A stretch of 51,177 bases of DNA, taken from positions 1 through 51,177 of the forward strand of contig JAIRXU010000054.1 of assembly GCA_031268095.1 (NCBI GenBank), in the 5' to 3' direction. The position numbers and the translations under genes are program-made. This document shows positions 25,805 through 34,384 of this stretch, one piece after another; the stretch's first letter is position 1; every line of letters starts with the position of its first letter. The notes under the pieces are model-generated. The model worked only from the letters and a program-made list of their open reading frames with translations. It made no database searches and was not told the origin of the DNA. The DNA is from Oscillospiraceae bacterium (lineage in GTDB: Bacteria; Bacillota; Clostridia; Oscillospirales; Acutalibacteraceae).

Positions 25805-27619
25805 ATGCGAAAGTACAAACGGTGGATTGCGGCCCTGCTGGCGGCGCTGACGCTGATCGGCATGGCAGTGATTTCCTCCGGCGCGGCAGTCGCGCCAGGC
25901 GTGGACGAGGTCACTTGGGCAGTGGATGATCACCCGACAATCATTCTTCATGGGCTCGGGCAATCGAACGTGTTCCTGTACGACGAGCAGGGCAACAAAG
26001 TTCAGGACGAAAACGGAAATTACATACAAGGCTGGCCGCCGAAAATCGACGCCAACGCCATCCTCAAGAAGGTAGCGTTTCCGCTGGTCATCAGCACCCT
26101 CTTCCAGCATGACCTCGGGCTGACCAAAGCGCTCCGGAGTGCGGTCAATGACGCCTTTACCTACTTCAAGATGGACGAAACCGGTATGCCGATTCAAAAT
26201 ATGCAGGTGGAGCGGGTGCAAACCATCAAGGACGGCGAGCCCACCAGTTTCGGCGAGATGACCGGCGACCTGCAGTGGGCCCAGGATTTCGCTTACGGCT
26301 CCATGCCCGTCCAGGCTCTGGCGGACGCCATCGGTGAGGACAAGCTGTACTATTTCGCTTACGATTCCTTCGGCAACAACCGCGCCATCACCGATGAACT
26401 CTACCAGCTGATCCAAAAAATCCTGGTGAAGCATCACACTGATAAAGTCAACCTCATTCCCATCAGCCTCGGCGGTACCATCATGAACTCTCTGGTGGAC
26501 TATTACCCCAGCGTAAAAGAGCAGCTGCATAATGTAGTATACGTCATTGCCGCAGTGGACGGCTCCAAGATCGTCGGTGACATTTTTAACCGCCGCCTGA
26601 GCACTGACAACGAGAACCTGTACCGCGACATGCTGCCCAAGCTGGTGGACGGCTATTTGGGTTACCTGCTCAATATCGTGATCCGTCTGCTGCCCAAGCA
26701 AATGGTGAAAAGCCTCCTTGACACGGTGGTGGACGGCCTGGTCGGCGATGTGATTGTCCGATCCACCACAATGTGGTCCCTCTGCCCCAGCGACGATTAT
26801 GAAACCGCCAGGGCCCTCTGGCTCCAGGGCGACGAGTTGGCGGACATCCGTCGGCAGACCGACCGGTACTACCAGGCCCAAGTCAATGCCCATGAAAATA
26901 TCCTCGACATGCAGCGCAAAGGTGTGAACGTCTACGCCATCGCGGAGTACAACAAGCCGCTGCTCAGCATCGTCGGATCCTACACCAAGTATAACGCCGA
27001 CGGGATCATTCACCTCGATTCCACGTCCCTCGGCGCCCACAGCGGTTACATTGACACCCCCCTTCCGGCGGATTATCAGCCGGAAACGGGCACCAAACGC
27101 CTCTCCCCTGACGGGATCATTGATGCTTCCACCGGGATCCTGCCCAACCACACCTTCTACTTCAAGAATCAGGCGCATGAAGGCACCTCCAAGGACGACC
27201 TGATCATCCGTTTGATTGCCCGGCTGGTCAGTTCCAAGAATCCGGAAACGGTCACCTCCATGCCGGAATGGCCGCAGTTCAACATCGGCCGGGAAACCCG
27301 CTGGCTGCGCAACGACGCGCTGCGTATGGCAGGCGAAGCGGACCGCTCCAAGCTCTCTGCCGCGGACGCGGCGGAACTGGACGCGGCGGTCCAGGAGGTC
27401 CTGGATATGCTGCAAACCACCATCGCCAAAGAAGGCGCGAAGGAGGCTGCTGAGAAGCGCCTGAGCGATATCATGACCAAGATCGGCGCCTTCGCCCCGC
27501 CGGAAGACAAAACCACGGACGTCATCCTGGAGAAGATTACGCACTTCCTCAGCGACGCTTTCTATTACGGCTACGGTCCGCGCGGCTTCAGCGATCCCAT
27601 CTGGAAGATCTGCAAGTAA
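25805..27619 (+). CDS. Secreted alpha/beta-hydrolase (lipase-like)
   Basis: 604 residues, ATG at 25805. Signal peptide at residues 1-29 (KYKRWIAALLAALTLIGMAV). HPTIILHGLGQSN at 43-55 is the oxyanion-loop strand of lipases; LYYFAYDSFGNN resembles the region before the nucleophile elbow. The elbow reads PISLGG with Ser221, so the usual first Gly of GxSxG is Pro-Ile, an odd variant. Later DSTSLGAHSGYID offers Asp and His for the triad. The C-terminal 150 residues are helical and Ala/Glu-rich. Length exceeds ordinary lipases. Exported; substrate unknown. Confidence 0.75.
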   Translation: MRKYKRWIAALLAALTLIGMAVISSGAAVAPGVDEVTWAVDDHPTIILHGLGQSNVFLYDEQGNKVQDENGNYIQGWPPKIDANAILKKVAFPLVISTLFQHDLGLTKALRSAVNDAFTYFKMDETGMPIQNMQVERVQTIKDGEPTSFGEMTGDLQWAQDFAYGSMPVQALADAIGEDKLYYFAYDSFGNNRAITDELYQLIQKILVKHHTDKVNLIPISLGGTIMNSLVDYYPSVKEQLHNVVYVIAAVDGSKIVGDIFNRRLSTDNENLYRDMLPKLVDGYLGYLLNIVIRLLPKQMVKSLLDTVVDGLVGDVIVRSTTMWSLCPSDDYETARALWLQGDELADIRRQTDRYYQAQVNAHENILDMQRKGVNVYAIAEYNKPLLSIVGSYTKYNADGIIHLDSTSLGAHSGYIDTPLPADYQPETGTKRLSPDGIIDASTGILPNHTFYFKNQAHEGTSKDDLIIRLIARLVSSKNPETVTSMPEWPQFNIGRETRWLRNDALRMAGEADRSKLSAADAAELDAAVQEVLDMLQTTIAKEGAKEAAEKRLSDIMTKIGAFAPPEDKTTDVILEKITHFLSDAFYYGYGPRGFSDPIWKICK

Positions 27620-27651
27620 CCGTGCCCAGGGTCACCCAACAGCACAACAAC

Positions 27652-27681
27652 AAGCCCGGAGGGAATCATTCCTCCGGGCTT
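27652..27681. terminator. Bidirectional hairpin between convergent genes
   Basis: AAGCCCGGAGG and CCTCCGGGCTT form a perfect 11-bp stem between the lipase-like gene and the LuxR-type gene. Neither side has a proper T run, so termination strength is uncertain. Confidence 0.6.
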
Positions 27682-27701
27682 GACATTGGTAAACCTTCGG
27701 T

Positions 27702-28220
27702 TTACAGACACTGTTCTTCTGGATTCGGTTTCGGCGGCACACCGGCCAAACGCGCATATACGTACTGAATCAAATGAATCTGGGAATTCACGCCGAGCTT
27801 CCGGTAGATATTGTAAATATTCTTCTTGACCGTCCCTTCCGCTGTCTTGAGGTGGCTGGCGATCGCGCGGATCGTCTGCCCCTCGAACAGCAGAATGGCA
27901 GTCTGGACCTCTCGGGGTGTCAGCTGCGGCGTGAGCAACGTTATCAGCGTCTTGCGCGGCACGTCGATCAGGTCGGCGTAGCTGCGCGTCGGCCGAACTT
28001 GCAGACTCAGATTCGGGGCGCTGTACTCCAAGTCTACCTGCCAGGAATGTTCGCCGCTGTTTTTGTGACTGGCCAGGATTTCACGCAGGATCGCCTGCAC
28101 CGTCGTACAGGCAATCTCCATCCCCAGCAACTCCGAAGCGGCTGGACTCACGTTAGTAATTCGCGGTAACTTATCAGGGTAAAGCGTGACCATGATAGAA
28201 ATTAAATGATCCATCCTCAA
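27702..28220 (-). CDS. LuxR-type HTH transcriptional regulator
   Basis: About 172 residues. I place the start at TTG 28220, ten bases after AGGAGAGG; ATG at 28214 or GTG at 28229 are alternatives. The N-terminal 100 residues resemble a PAS-like sensor (ITNVSPAASELLGM). The C-terminal GerE/LuxR HTH runs from LTPREVQTAILLFEG through TIRAIASHLKTAEGTVKKNIYNIYRKLGV. No receiver domain is present. Targets unknown; the nearest operons are the AEC/citrate synthase unit and the convergent lipase gene. Confidence 0.85.
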   Translation of the reverse strand: MRMDHLISIMVTLYPDKLPRITNVSPAASELLGMEIACTTVQAILREILASHKNSGEHSWQVDLEYSAPNLSLQVRPTRSYADLIDVPRKTLITLLTPQLTPREVQTAILLFEGQTIRAIASHLKTAEGTVKKNIYNIYRKLGVNSQIHLIQYVYARLAGVPPKPNPEEQCL

Positions 28221-28283
28221 ATAAATCACACCTCTCCTCATGAATTTTTGACGTCCCGCCGCTGTTTTCAGACATCTCTTTTT

Positions 28284-28312
28284 ATTGTACCACATCCTTC
28301 CGAAAAAATAAA
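28284..28312 (-). promoter_or_regulatory. Promoter of LuxR-type gene
   Basis: Minus-strand TTTATT (28312-28307), 17-base spacer, TACAAT (28289-28284). The -35 lies inside the T-rich tail of the upstream terminator. Confidence 0.6.
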
Positions 28313-28334
28313 GCGACAAATAGAACTATTTGTC
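28302..28334 (-). terminator. Terminator of citrate synthase/AEC operon
   Basis: On the minus strand GACAAATA, loop GTTC, TATTTGTC, then GCTTTATTTTTT. It is an intrinsic terminator 27 bases past the AEC carrier. Confidence 0.85.
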
Positions 28335-28360
28335 AGATATCGTCGAATTTTAGGTTTTTT

Positions 28361-29332
28361 TTATGTATTTGTTTGCAATCCCAGCGCGATCACGAGCGGC
28401 ATTGTCACAATGGACAGCACACTGATCAGTCCCACCACCTGGGCAGCATAGCCCGGGTCCCGGCCGTACTTCGCGGCGAAGACCACCGTATTGTTGGCGG
28501 ACGGAGCGCTCGCGGAAATCAGCAGCGCGTGAAGCAGAGGACCGCATACCCCCGCAAGCAGCAGAACCCCCAGAACCACCGCCGGAATCCCGAAAAGCTT
28601 AATTCCCATCGCCAACAGAAGCTTCCCGCCCCGGCGGACGGAACGCAGGTTCGTTTTGGAAAGATAGGTACCGAACACCAGCATCGCCAGGGGGGTATTC
28701 ATCGAGGCGAGGTAATCCACCGGCTGGGTCACCAACCGCGGCAGGGAAATCCCCAGCAGGAAAAACGGCAGCCCTGCCAGCACCGAGAGCGTCCCCGCAT
28801 TGAGGACCAGCCGTTTCCATTCGAAGCGCGACTCTCCCTCCCCTTTCCGCCCCAGCACCCCGCCGGCCATCATGAAGGCCCCATGGGTGAAGGAGAAAAC
28901 CTGGAAAGTCAAAATAACCGCGGAGCAATAAAACACCCCCTCTTCTCCGACCATCGCCTGGGCCAGGGGGAGCGCCATATAGCCGCAATTGCCGTAAATG
29001 GCGGCAAAGTGCAGGACGCAGTCTTCCGGATGGCGGCCAGAGCTTCCCCGGAAAAACGGCTCGCTCAGCAGGATTCCGACCAGGTGCAGCAGCATCCCGC
29101 AGCCGACAGAAATCAGCAGTCCCTTCGCAGCCTCGGGACTGTACTTCATCTGAAAAAAAGAACGCAGGATGACTGCCGGGGTAATGACATAAAACAGCAG
29201 GTGGGTGCACGTCCGCGCGATGGCATCCGTGAACCAGCCCAGCTTATCGGCGATCACGCCCACCGCCACGATCACATACAGAATCACCACCTGCTCAAGG
29301 GCCTGGTGGGCGTTGGCGAGAAAGACGGTCAT
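28361..29332 (-). CDS. AEC family transporter (auxin efflux carrier/malate permease type)
   Basis: 323 residues; ATG at 29332 overlaps the upstream stop (ATGA). Ten hydrophobic helices in two five-helix halves. Signatures include the first helix with GVIADKLGWF, the broken-helix AIYGNCGYMALPLAQ in the first half and SASAPSANNTVVFAAKYG in the second. Bacterial AEC proteins export or exchange organic acids such as malate. Coupling to a citrate synthase gene two positions upstream suggests a dicarboxylate or other organic-acid substrate (inference). Confidence 0.9.
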   Translation of the reverse strand: MTVFLANAHQALEQVVILYVIVAVGVIADKLGWFTDAIARTCTHLLFYVITPAVILRSFFQMKYSPEAAKGLLISVGCGMLLHLVGILLSEPFFRGSSGRHPEDCVLHFAAIYGNCGYMALPLAQAMVGEEGVFYCSAVILTFQVFSFTHGAFMMAGGVLGRKGEGESRFEWKRLVLNAGTLSVLAGLPFFLLGISLPRLVTQPVDYLASMNTPLAMLVFGTYLSKTNLRSVRRGGKLLLAMGIKLFGIPAVVLGVLLLAGVCGPLLHALLISASAPSANNTVVFAAKYGRDPGYAAQVVGLISVLSIVTMPLVIALGLQTNT

Positions 29333-30309
29333 GGCGTTTCATCCGCCGCCGGGGCAGTTTTTTCCCCTGCGAGCCCTTGCACAGGGGCAGAACCGGGCGC
29401 GGCGTCGGGCATTTCCGTCGCCACAGCGAAGCGCAGCCTGCCATAGAGGAACGTCAGAATGAACAGCGCCGCCGCCAAGTCGCAGGGCTCCACCGGCGCA
29501 TCCTGGCTCAGGGCCCCACCTTTGCCGATCAACAGCAGCACAAAACGAGGCACAAAACAGACCAGCGCCAGCACCGCCGCCGGAATCCCCGCGCCCAGCA
29601 GCCGGGCTTCCTTCCGGAAACCGCCGATCCCGCCCAACACCTGGGCAAACGCCAGAAAGAAGATCATCAGCGCCGCCAGCATCAGCAGATCCAAGAAGAG
29701 GTCGGAAACGCGGACATAGCTGATTGTCCTTGTGAAGCGCCGCAGCAGCCGGCAAACCGTCCAGAACAGCGGCATTAGCATCAGCAGGCGGTTAAGGGGC
29801 ATCCGCGCCTTGCGGAAGAGGTCTTGGATCCCCAGCGTCACGAAGAAGACCGCGCCCGCCGCGCCGAATAACCCTTCCATCAGCGCCGCCACCGCGCCAG
29901 ACTTAAGGTAGTACTGCATCGGCGAATTGGATTCCGTCGCGACGACGAGTTCATCGCGCGCGTAGCCGGTCAGAATCAGGTTGAAGTAGAAAAAGGCGGC
30001 CAGTGCGTCAAACACCAGTGCGGCGGCAAAAAACCAGGCCGCCATCCCTTCTGCCGCCCGTTCCCGCCGTCCGAAGTCCAGCGACGCGCTGCGCTTTCCG
30101 ATCATAGAAAATACCACCGGCAGCAGGATCACCACCCCCACCAGCGCAAAGAAAACATAAACGCTGGCGTTGATCCGGGACCAGAAGCCCGTCTCCGGCT
30201 CCACCAGGAAGATCATGTGCAGCATCCGCAGCGGGAGCAGTTCCAGCAGCAGCAGCGACACAAACAGCAGCAGCGGCACCGGTCGCAGGAGGGTAAGGAA
30301 TTTTTTCAT
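29329..30309 (-). CDS. Polytopic membrane protein of unknown function
   Basis: 326 residues from ATG at 30309 (AAGGAC 11 bases upstream). About eight transmembrane helices are visible, beginning MKKFLTLLRPVPLLLFVSLL, with a short hydrophilic Ala/Pro-rich C-terminal tail of about 30 residues. No transport or enzyme motif recognised. It sits 92 bases after citrate synthase without a terminator and overlaps the AEC gene, so the three are likely one transcript. It may be an accessory subunit or an unrelated membrane protein. Confidence 0.75.
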   Translation of the reverse strand: MKKFLTLLRPVPLLLFVSLLLLELLPLRMLHMIFLVEPETGFWSRINASVYVFFALVGVVILLPVVFSMIGKRSASLDFGRRERAAEGMAAWFFAAALVFDALAAFFYFNLILTGYARDELVVATESNSPMQYYLKSGAVAALMEGLFGAAGAVFFVTLGIQDLFRKARMPLNRLLMLMPLFWTVCRLLRRFTRTISYVRVSDLFLDLLMLAALMIFFLAFAQVLGGIGGFRKEARLLGAGIPAAVLALVCFVPRFVLLLIGKGGALSQDAPVEPCDLAAALFILTFLYGRLRFAVATEMPDAAPGSAPVQGLAGEKTAPAADETP

Positions 30310-30401
30310 GAATGATCCGTCCTTCTGTTGAATTCGTAAGGATTCATCTGACGTGCGTTCGTTGCTTTGGGTTCCGTCGGCGTTCCTACGGCGCTGACCA
30401 T

Positions 30402-31766
30402 TCACCGCTCCGCCAGCGCGCGGTATGCCTGCTTTCCCGCGACACTCTTATAAGCCGGCCGCATGATCCGGCCGCCGGTCTGGAGCTCTTCGAGCCGGTG
30501 AGCGCACCAGCCGGCCGCGCGGGCCAGCGCGAAAATCGGCGTGAAGAGGTCCTGCGGGATCCCCAGCATCTCATACAGCAGGCCGGAATACAGGTCCACA
30601 TTGGCGCACATTTCTTTCCGGTCCCCGCGGATCTTGGCGAACAGGTCCGGCGTCAGCCGCTCGACCGTTTCCAGCAGCCGGAACTGCGCGGCCCGGTCGC
30701 TGCGCTCGGCAAAGTCCCGGGCGTACTGCTTGAGGGCCTCGGCCCGGGGATCCGAGAGGGTGTAAACCGCATGCCCCATGCCGTAGATCAGCCCGGAGCC
30801 GTCCCCAGCCTGCCGGCGCAGGAGTTTGACCAAAAAATCGGCGACCTGTCCTTCGTTGGTTATATCATCGATCCCGTCGATCATATACTGAAGCATCTCG
30901 GCGACTTTGATGTTGGCCCCGCCGTGCTTGGGCCCTTTGAGGGACCCAATCCCGGCCGCCAAGGCCGCGTAGGTATCCGTTCCGCTGGACGTCAGCACCC
31001 GGGTGGCGAAAGTGGAATTGTTGCCGCCGCCGTGCTCCGCATGGAGGATCAGGCAAATGTCCAGCAGCGCCGCCTCCTCGGCTGTGAAGGCCTGGTCGCT
31101 GCGGATGGTTGAAAGGATGATTTCCGCCGTAGCCTGTTCCGGCTGAATGGGATGCAACACCATGCTGGCCTTGTCATAAGCCCGCCGCTTCACCTGGTAG
31201 GAGTACGCCATAATCGCGGGCAGCCGGGCAATCAGTTGGACCGACTGGCGCAGGACGTTTTCCAGCGAGGCATCGTCCGCCCGGTCGTCGTAAGTATACA
31301 GCGAGAGCACGGAACGCGCCATTTTGTTCATGATATCCGGCGAGGGGACTTTCATGATCACATCCTCAAGAAAGCTCGGCGGGAGCTCCCGGCAACCGGC
31401 CAGAACATCCTGAAACATCGCCAGGTTGGCTTTCGTCGGCAGCGAGCCAAACAGCAGCAGCCAAGCCACTTCCTCGTATCCAAACCGGCCTTCAGCCCGT
31501 GCGCCGGCGATCAGGTCCGTCATATCAATCCCGCGGTAATAGAGTCGGCCCGGCTGGGGTACGCGCTCCCCGTCGCGAACGTAGTAACCGTCTACACTGC
31601 AAATCTTCGTTAGCCCTGCCATAACGCCGGTGCCGTCGCTGTTGCGCAGCCCCCGTTTCACGTGGTAACTGGCATAGCTGCCCGAATCAATGGCATTATT
31701 TTCCCGCATGGTTCCGCACAGCAACTGGAATGCCTCCCGCAGCTCGTCTTTGGAATATGCCGCCAT
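30402..31766 (-). CDS. gltA: Citrate synthase
   Basis: 454 residues, ATG at 31766 behind GGGGAGGATG. Catalytic regions: HAEHGGGNNSTF (His, about 240), GPKHGGAN, GMGHAVYTLSDPRA (second His) and NVDLYSGLLYEM (near the catalytic Asp). Long-form Clostridial citrate synthases have this length and an N-terminal extension. It condenses oxaloacetate with acetyl-CoA in the cytosol, probably for glutamate synthesis in an anaerobe. A strong promoter with a palindrome over the -10 suggests a bound regulator. Confidence 0.95.
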   Translation of the reverse strand: MAAYSKDELREAFQLLCGTMRENNAIDSGSYASYHVKRGLRNSDGTGVMAGLTKICSVDGYYVRDGERVPQPGRLYYRGIDMTDLIAGARAEGRFGYEEVAWLLLFGSLPTKANLAMFQDVLAGCRELPPSFLEDVIMKVPSPDIMNKMARSVLSLYTYDDRADDASLENVLRQSVQLIARLPAIMAYSYQVKRRAYDKASMVLHPIQPEQATAEIILSTIRSDQAFTAEEAALLDICLILHAEHGGGNNSTFATRVLTSSGTDTYAALAAGIGSLKGPKHGGANIKVAEMLQYMIDGIDDITNEGQVADFLVKLLRRQAGDGSGLIYGMGHAVYTLSDPRAEALKQYARDFAERSDRAAQFRLLETVERLTPDLFAKIRGDRKEMCANVDLYSGLLYEMLGIPQDLFTPIFALARAAGWCAHRLEELQTGGRIMRPAYKSVAGKQAYRALAER

Positions 31767-31789
31767 ATACGCTCATCCTCCCCTGCCTT

Positions 31790-31811
31790 TATAATATATC
31801 AATATATTATA
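31790..31811. repeat. Perfect 10-bp inverted repeat over promoter
   Basis: TATAATATAT-CA-ATATATTATA. It contains a TATAAT on each strand; the minus one is the -10 of the citrate synthase promoter. A symmetric site here is a candidate operator or a symmetric bidirectional -10. Confidence 0.75.
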
Positions 31812-31834
31812 CCTGCACGGGAACGCAAAGTCAA
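31806..31834 (-). promoter_or_regulatory. gltA: Promoter of citrate synthase operon
   Basis: Minus-strand TTGACT (31834-31829), 17-base spacer, TATAAT (31811-31806). Confidence 0.88.
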
Positions 31835-31869
31835 GCGGAATTTGGAAAGAGTATGAAAGGAACCGTCCC

Positions 31870-32880
31870 ATGATCAAACAAAATCTTGTTCTCGCGGCGG
31901 CGCTGGTCGTCATGCTGCTGCTGCTGCCCGTCGCGGCCCTGGGTCTGCCGGAGAAAGAAGTGACTCCCAACGGCGGCGTCGAATCCCAGGCCAAGGGAAA
32001 CTCCCCTGGCAAAGCGATCGCCCCCCCAAAGGAAGCCGCTTTGCCGGACGAAACAATCCAGGTTTTGCGCAGCGCCAGCGGCGCGCTGGAAACCGTCCCG
32101 ATGGCGGAATATCTCCGGGGCGCGGTGGCGGCGGAAATGCCTGCGGAATACCAAGAGGAAGCTTTGAAGGCTCAGGCCGTCGCCTGCTACACCTACGCCC
32201 GATACAAACTTCAAGGCTTAGGGAAGGAATCCGTCAGCGACGACAGCAAAACCGACCAGGGGTACCTCTCTCCCACCGAACGCAAGGCATTCTGGGGGGA
32301 CCAGGCCGACCGCTTTGAAGCCAAGATCGGCAAGGCCGTTGACGCGGTACTGGGACAGACGGTTCTTTACGAAGGCAAGCCCATCTTCGCCGCGTTTCAC
32401 GACATCTCCGGCGGACAGACGGAGGACGCCTCTGTCTACTGGGGCGACGCTTATCCTTATCTCAAGAGCGTCGCCAGCCCCGGTGACCGCCTCTCTCCGA
32501 ATTACAGCAAGACCGTTTCCTTTACCGTCAAAGAAATGCGCTCGGCACTGGGGAAAGCCGACGGCGTGAAACTGGGGGACGATCCCGCCGCCTGGTTTGG
32601 CAAGGCCAAGGTCAGCAAGGCAGGGACCGTTACGGGCGTCCCCGTCGGCGGTCAAACCCTTACCGGACGAGAAATCCGCGGGCTGCTGGAACTGCGCAGC
32701 GCGAACTTCACCGTTAAATACAAGGATGAGGCATTTGAGGTCAAAACCCTGGGACATGGGCACGGCGTCGGCATGAGCCAATACGGCGCAGATTTCATGG
32801 CGCGGCAAGGCTCGTCGTATGACGAAATCCTGCTGCACTATTATTCCAGATGCGAGGTTTCTACACAGGATTCCAAGTGA
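31870..32880 (+). CDS. spoIID: SpoIID/LytB family protein, stage II sporulation protein D
   Basis: 336 residues, ATG at 31870 after GAAAGGA. N-terminal membrane anchor (LVLAAALVVMLLLLPVAAL). The SpoIID domain runs from VPMAEYLRGAVAAEMPAEYQ through ALKAQAVACYTYARY, FHDISGGQTEDASVYWG, and ends GHGHGVGMSQYGADFMARQG. The EMPA Glu and the GHGVGMSQ motif are conserved in this lytic transglycosylase family. In sporulation SpoIID degrades peptidoglycan during engulfment with SpoIIP/SpoIIM; here it stands alone. Length matches. Confidence 0.9.
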   Translation: MIKQNLVLAAALVVMLLLLPVAALGLPEKEVTPNGGVESQAKGNSPGKAIAPPKEAALPDETIQVLRSASGALETVPMAEYLRGAVAAEMPAEYQEEALKAQAVACYTYARYKLQGLGKESVSDDSKTDQGYLSPTERKAFWGDQADRFEAKIGKAVDAVLGQTVLYEGKPIFAAFHDISGGQTEDASVYWGDAYPYLKSVASPGDRLSPNYSKTVSFTVKEMRSALGKADGVKLGDDPAAWFGKAKVSKAGTVTGVPVGGQTLTGREIRGLLELRSANFTVKYKDEAFEVKTLGHGHGVGMSQYGADFMARQGSSYDEILLHYYSRCEVSTQDSK

Positions 32881-32921
32881 AAGCCTCCCCTTATCCAACT
32901 TTTTCTTTTTCTGTAAGCAAG

Positions 32922-32946
32922 CCCCCCCCCCCCCCCCCTTCCCCCC
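32922..32946. repeat. Poly-C tract C17-TT-C6
   Basis: Seventeen consecutive C at 32922-32938, TT, then six C. It is the longest homopolymer in the window, 60-80 bases before the RCC1 start codon. It could alter promoter spacing by slippage or be an assembly problem. Confidence 0.95.
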
Positions 32947-33004
32947 TTAAAATTTACATTTCTTTTATTGCAATATTCCAAAGAAAAGAAAGGAACGTGA
33001 TCCC

Positions 33005-34201
33005 ATGAAACTCAAACGCATTCTCCCCATCCTCCTCGCGCTGAGCCTTGTCGCCGGTGCGGCAGCCGTCCTGCAGGCCGCTTCGGCGCACCAGCCTGCC
33101 TTCCAAACCGCCCCGCAAGTCGTCGCCGGCGAGGGCCAGAATTACCTTCTCAAGAGCGACGGCACTGTCTGGGCCTGGGGCGACGCAGCCTACACCCTCT
33201 GGTCCTCCCCCTCTGTTTCTTACTTTAGCGTCCCGCAGCAAGTCCTCGGCCTAACCAACGTCAAGTCCATCGCCGCCGGCTATGACCATGCCGTCGCGCT
33301 CAAAGACGACGGAACGGTCTGGTCCTGGGGGTATTGGTTCTACGGCCAGTTCGGTGACGGGAACTATGACTCGGCTTTTGAGGCTGACACGCAAGGCCTC
33401 TATGCCGACTACCTCAACCTCACACCGACGCAGGCGAACATCTCCGGTGTGACCGCGATCGCCGCGGGCGACGGTTTCACCGCCGCGCTCAAAAGCAACG
33501 GCACCGGCGGCTGGGGCGACCCGACCGAAGAAGACATCGGGGAAGAATGGCTCCAGCCGACCCCCGCGCAGGCAACCATTACCGGCGTAACGGCAATCGC
33601 CGCGGGCGCGGATACCCTCTATGCCCTCAAGAGCGACGGCACCGTTTGGGCCTGGGGCGGAAACTTTGGCGGCGCGCTTGGCTTAGGCGTCAGCTCTTCT
33701 GCCGCCGATCGTTTCACGCCCGGCAAGATCAGCAGTCTCAGCGGCATCACGGCCATCTTCGCCAACGAAGCTTCGAGCGCATTCGCCTTGAAAAACAACG
33801 GTACGCTGTACGCCTGGGGCTATAACAAGGGCGGTCAGCTGGGCGACGGCTCCTCCACCAATCGGACCGCTCCGGTGACCATCTCTCTGTCGAACACGAA
33901 GTCGGTTTCCGCCAGCGGAAACACCGCCGTCGCCGTCAAGACAGACGGTACGGTCTGGACATGGGGCACCAATTCATCCGGCGCGCTTGGGACTGGCAAC
34001 GCCAGCAATACCGCGAAATCCCTGACGCCCCAGCAAGTTCCGGGCCTGTCCGGCGTCGTCTCGGCGGATACGCGGATCGCCAGCGTCCTGGCCGCCAAGT
34101 CGGACGGAACCTTCTGGGCCTGGGGCCAGAACACGTACGGCCAGCTGGGCAACGGCTCCAGCGCCGCGCAGAACAGCGTTCCCGTGCGGGTTACGCTGTA
34201 A
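33005..34201 (+). CDS. Secreted RCC1-repeat beta-propeller protein
   Basis: 398 residues, ATG at 33005 behind AAAGGAACG. Signal peptide at residues 1-26. The rest is about seven RCC1 blades, each with ALKxDGTVWAWG-type signatures (SDGTVWAWGD, DDGTVWSWGY, NNGTLYAWGY, TDGTVWTWGT, SDGTFWAWGQ) and LGDG turns. One blade is short (SNGTGGWGD, missing the VWA core). Such propellers outside the membrane mediate protein contacts; the ligand is unknown. There is no anchor motif, so it is secreted or retained non-covalently. The upstream C17 tract may affect its expression. Confidence 0.9.
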   Translation: MKLKRILPILLALSLVAGAAAVLQAASAHQPAFQTAPQVVAGEGQNYLLKSDGTVWAWGDAAYTLWSSPSVSYFSVPQQVLGLTNVKSIAAGYDHAVALKDDGTVWSWGYWFYGQFGDGNYDSAFEADTQGLYADYLNLTPTQANISGVTAIAAGDGFTAALKSNGTGGWGDPTEEDIGEEWLQPTPAQATITGVTAIAAGADTLYALKSDGTVWAWGGNFGGALGLGVSSSAADRFTPGKISSLSGITAIFANEASSAFALKNNGTLYAWGYNKGGQLGDGSSTNRTAPVTISLSNTKSVSASGNTAVAVKTDGTVWTWGTNSSGALGTGNASNTAKSLTPQQVPGLSGVVSADTRIASVLAAKSDGTFWAWGQNTYGQLGNGSSAAQNSVPVRVTL

Positions 34202-34225
34202 AATCAAACGCAAAACAACGAAGAA

Positions 34226-34258
34226 GGCCGGGGATAGGATCCCCGGCTTTCGTTTTGT
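34226..34258 (+). terminator. Intrinsic terminator
   Basis: GGCCGGGGAT, loop AGG, ATCCCCGGCT, then TTCGTTTTG, just after the RCC1 gene. Confidence 0.8.
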
Positions 34259-34384
34259 CCGTGTGTTTCGGCTGGGACAATATCCAAGCAAAAAAATTTT
34301 TATTATTCTATTAAGGTATTGACGGGGGGGATATAATTACTTTCAAGAACGTCCGGATCACTTGGAAAAGGAGTGTTGGGACAT

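Noticed and set aside
25640-27544. 634-codon open frame antisense to the lipase-like gene
   Set aside because: No ribosome site, no recognisable domain and composition of a codon-phase shadow; the plus-strand gene has promoter, signal peptide and hydrolase motifs.
34316-34337. TTGACG and TATAAT as promoter of the four-TM protein
   Set aside because: They are only seven bases apart, too close for a sigma-A promoter; no better -35 found.
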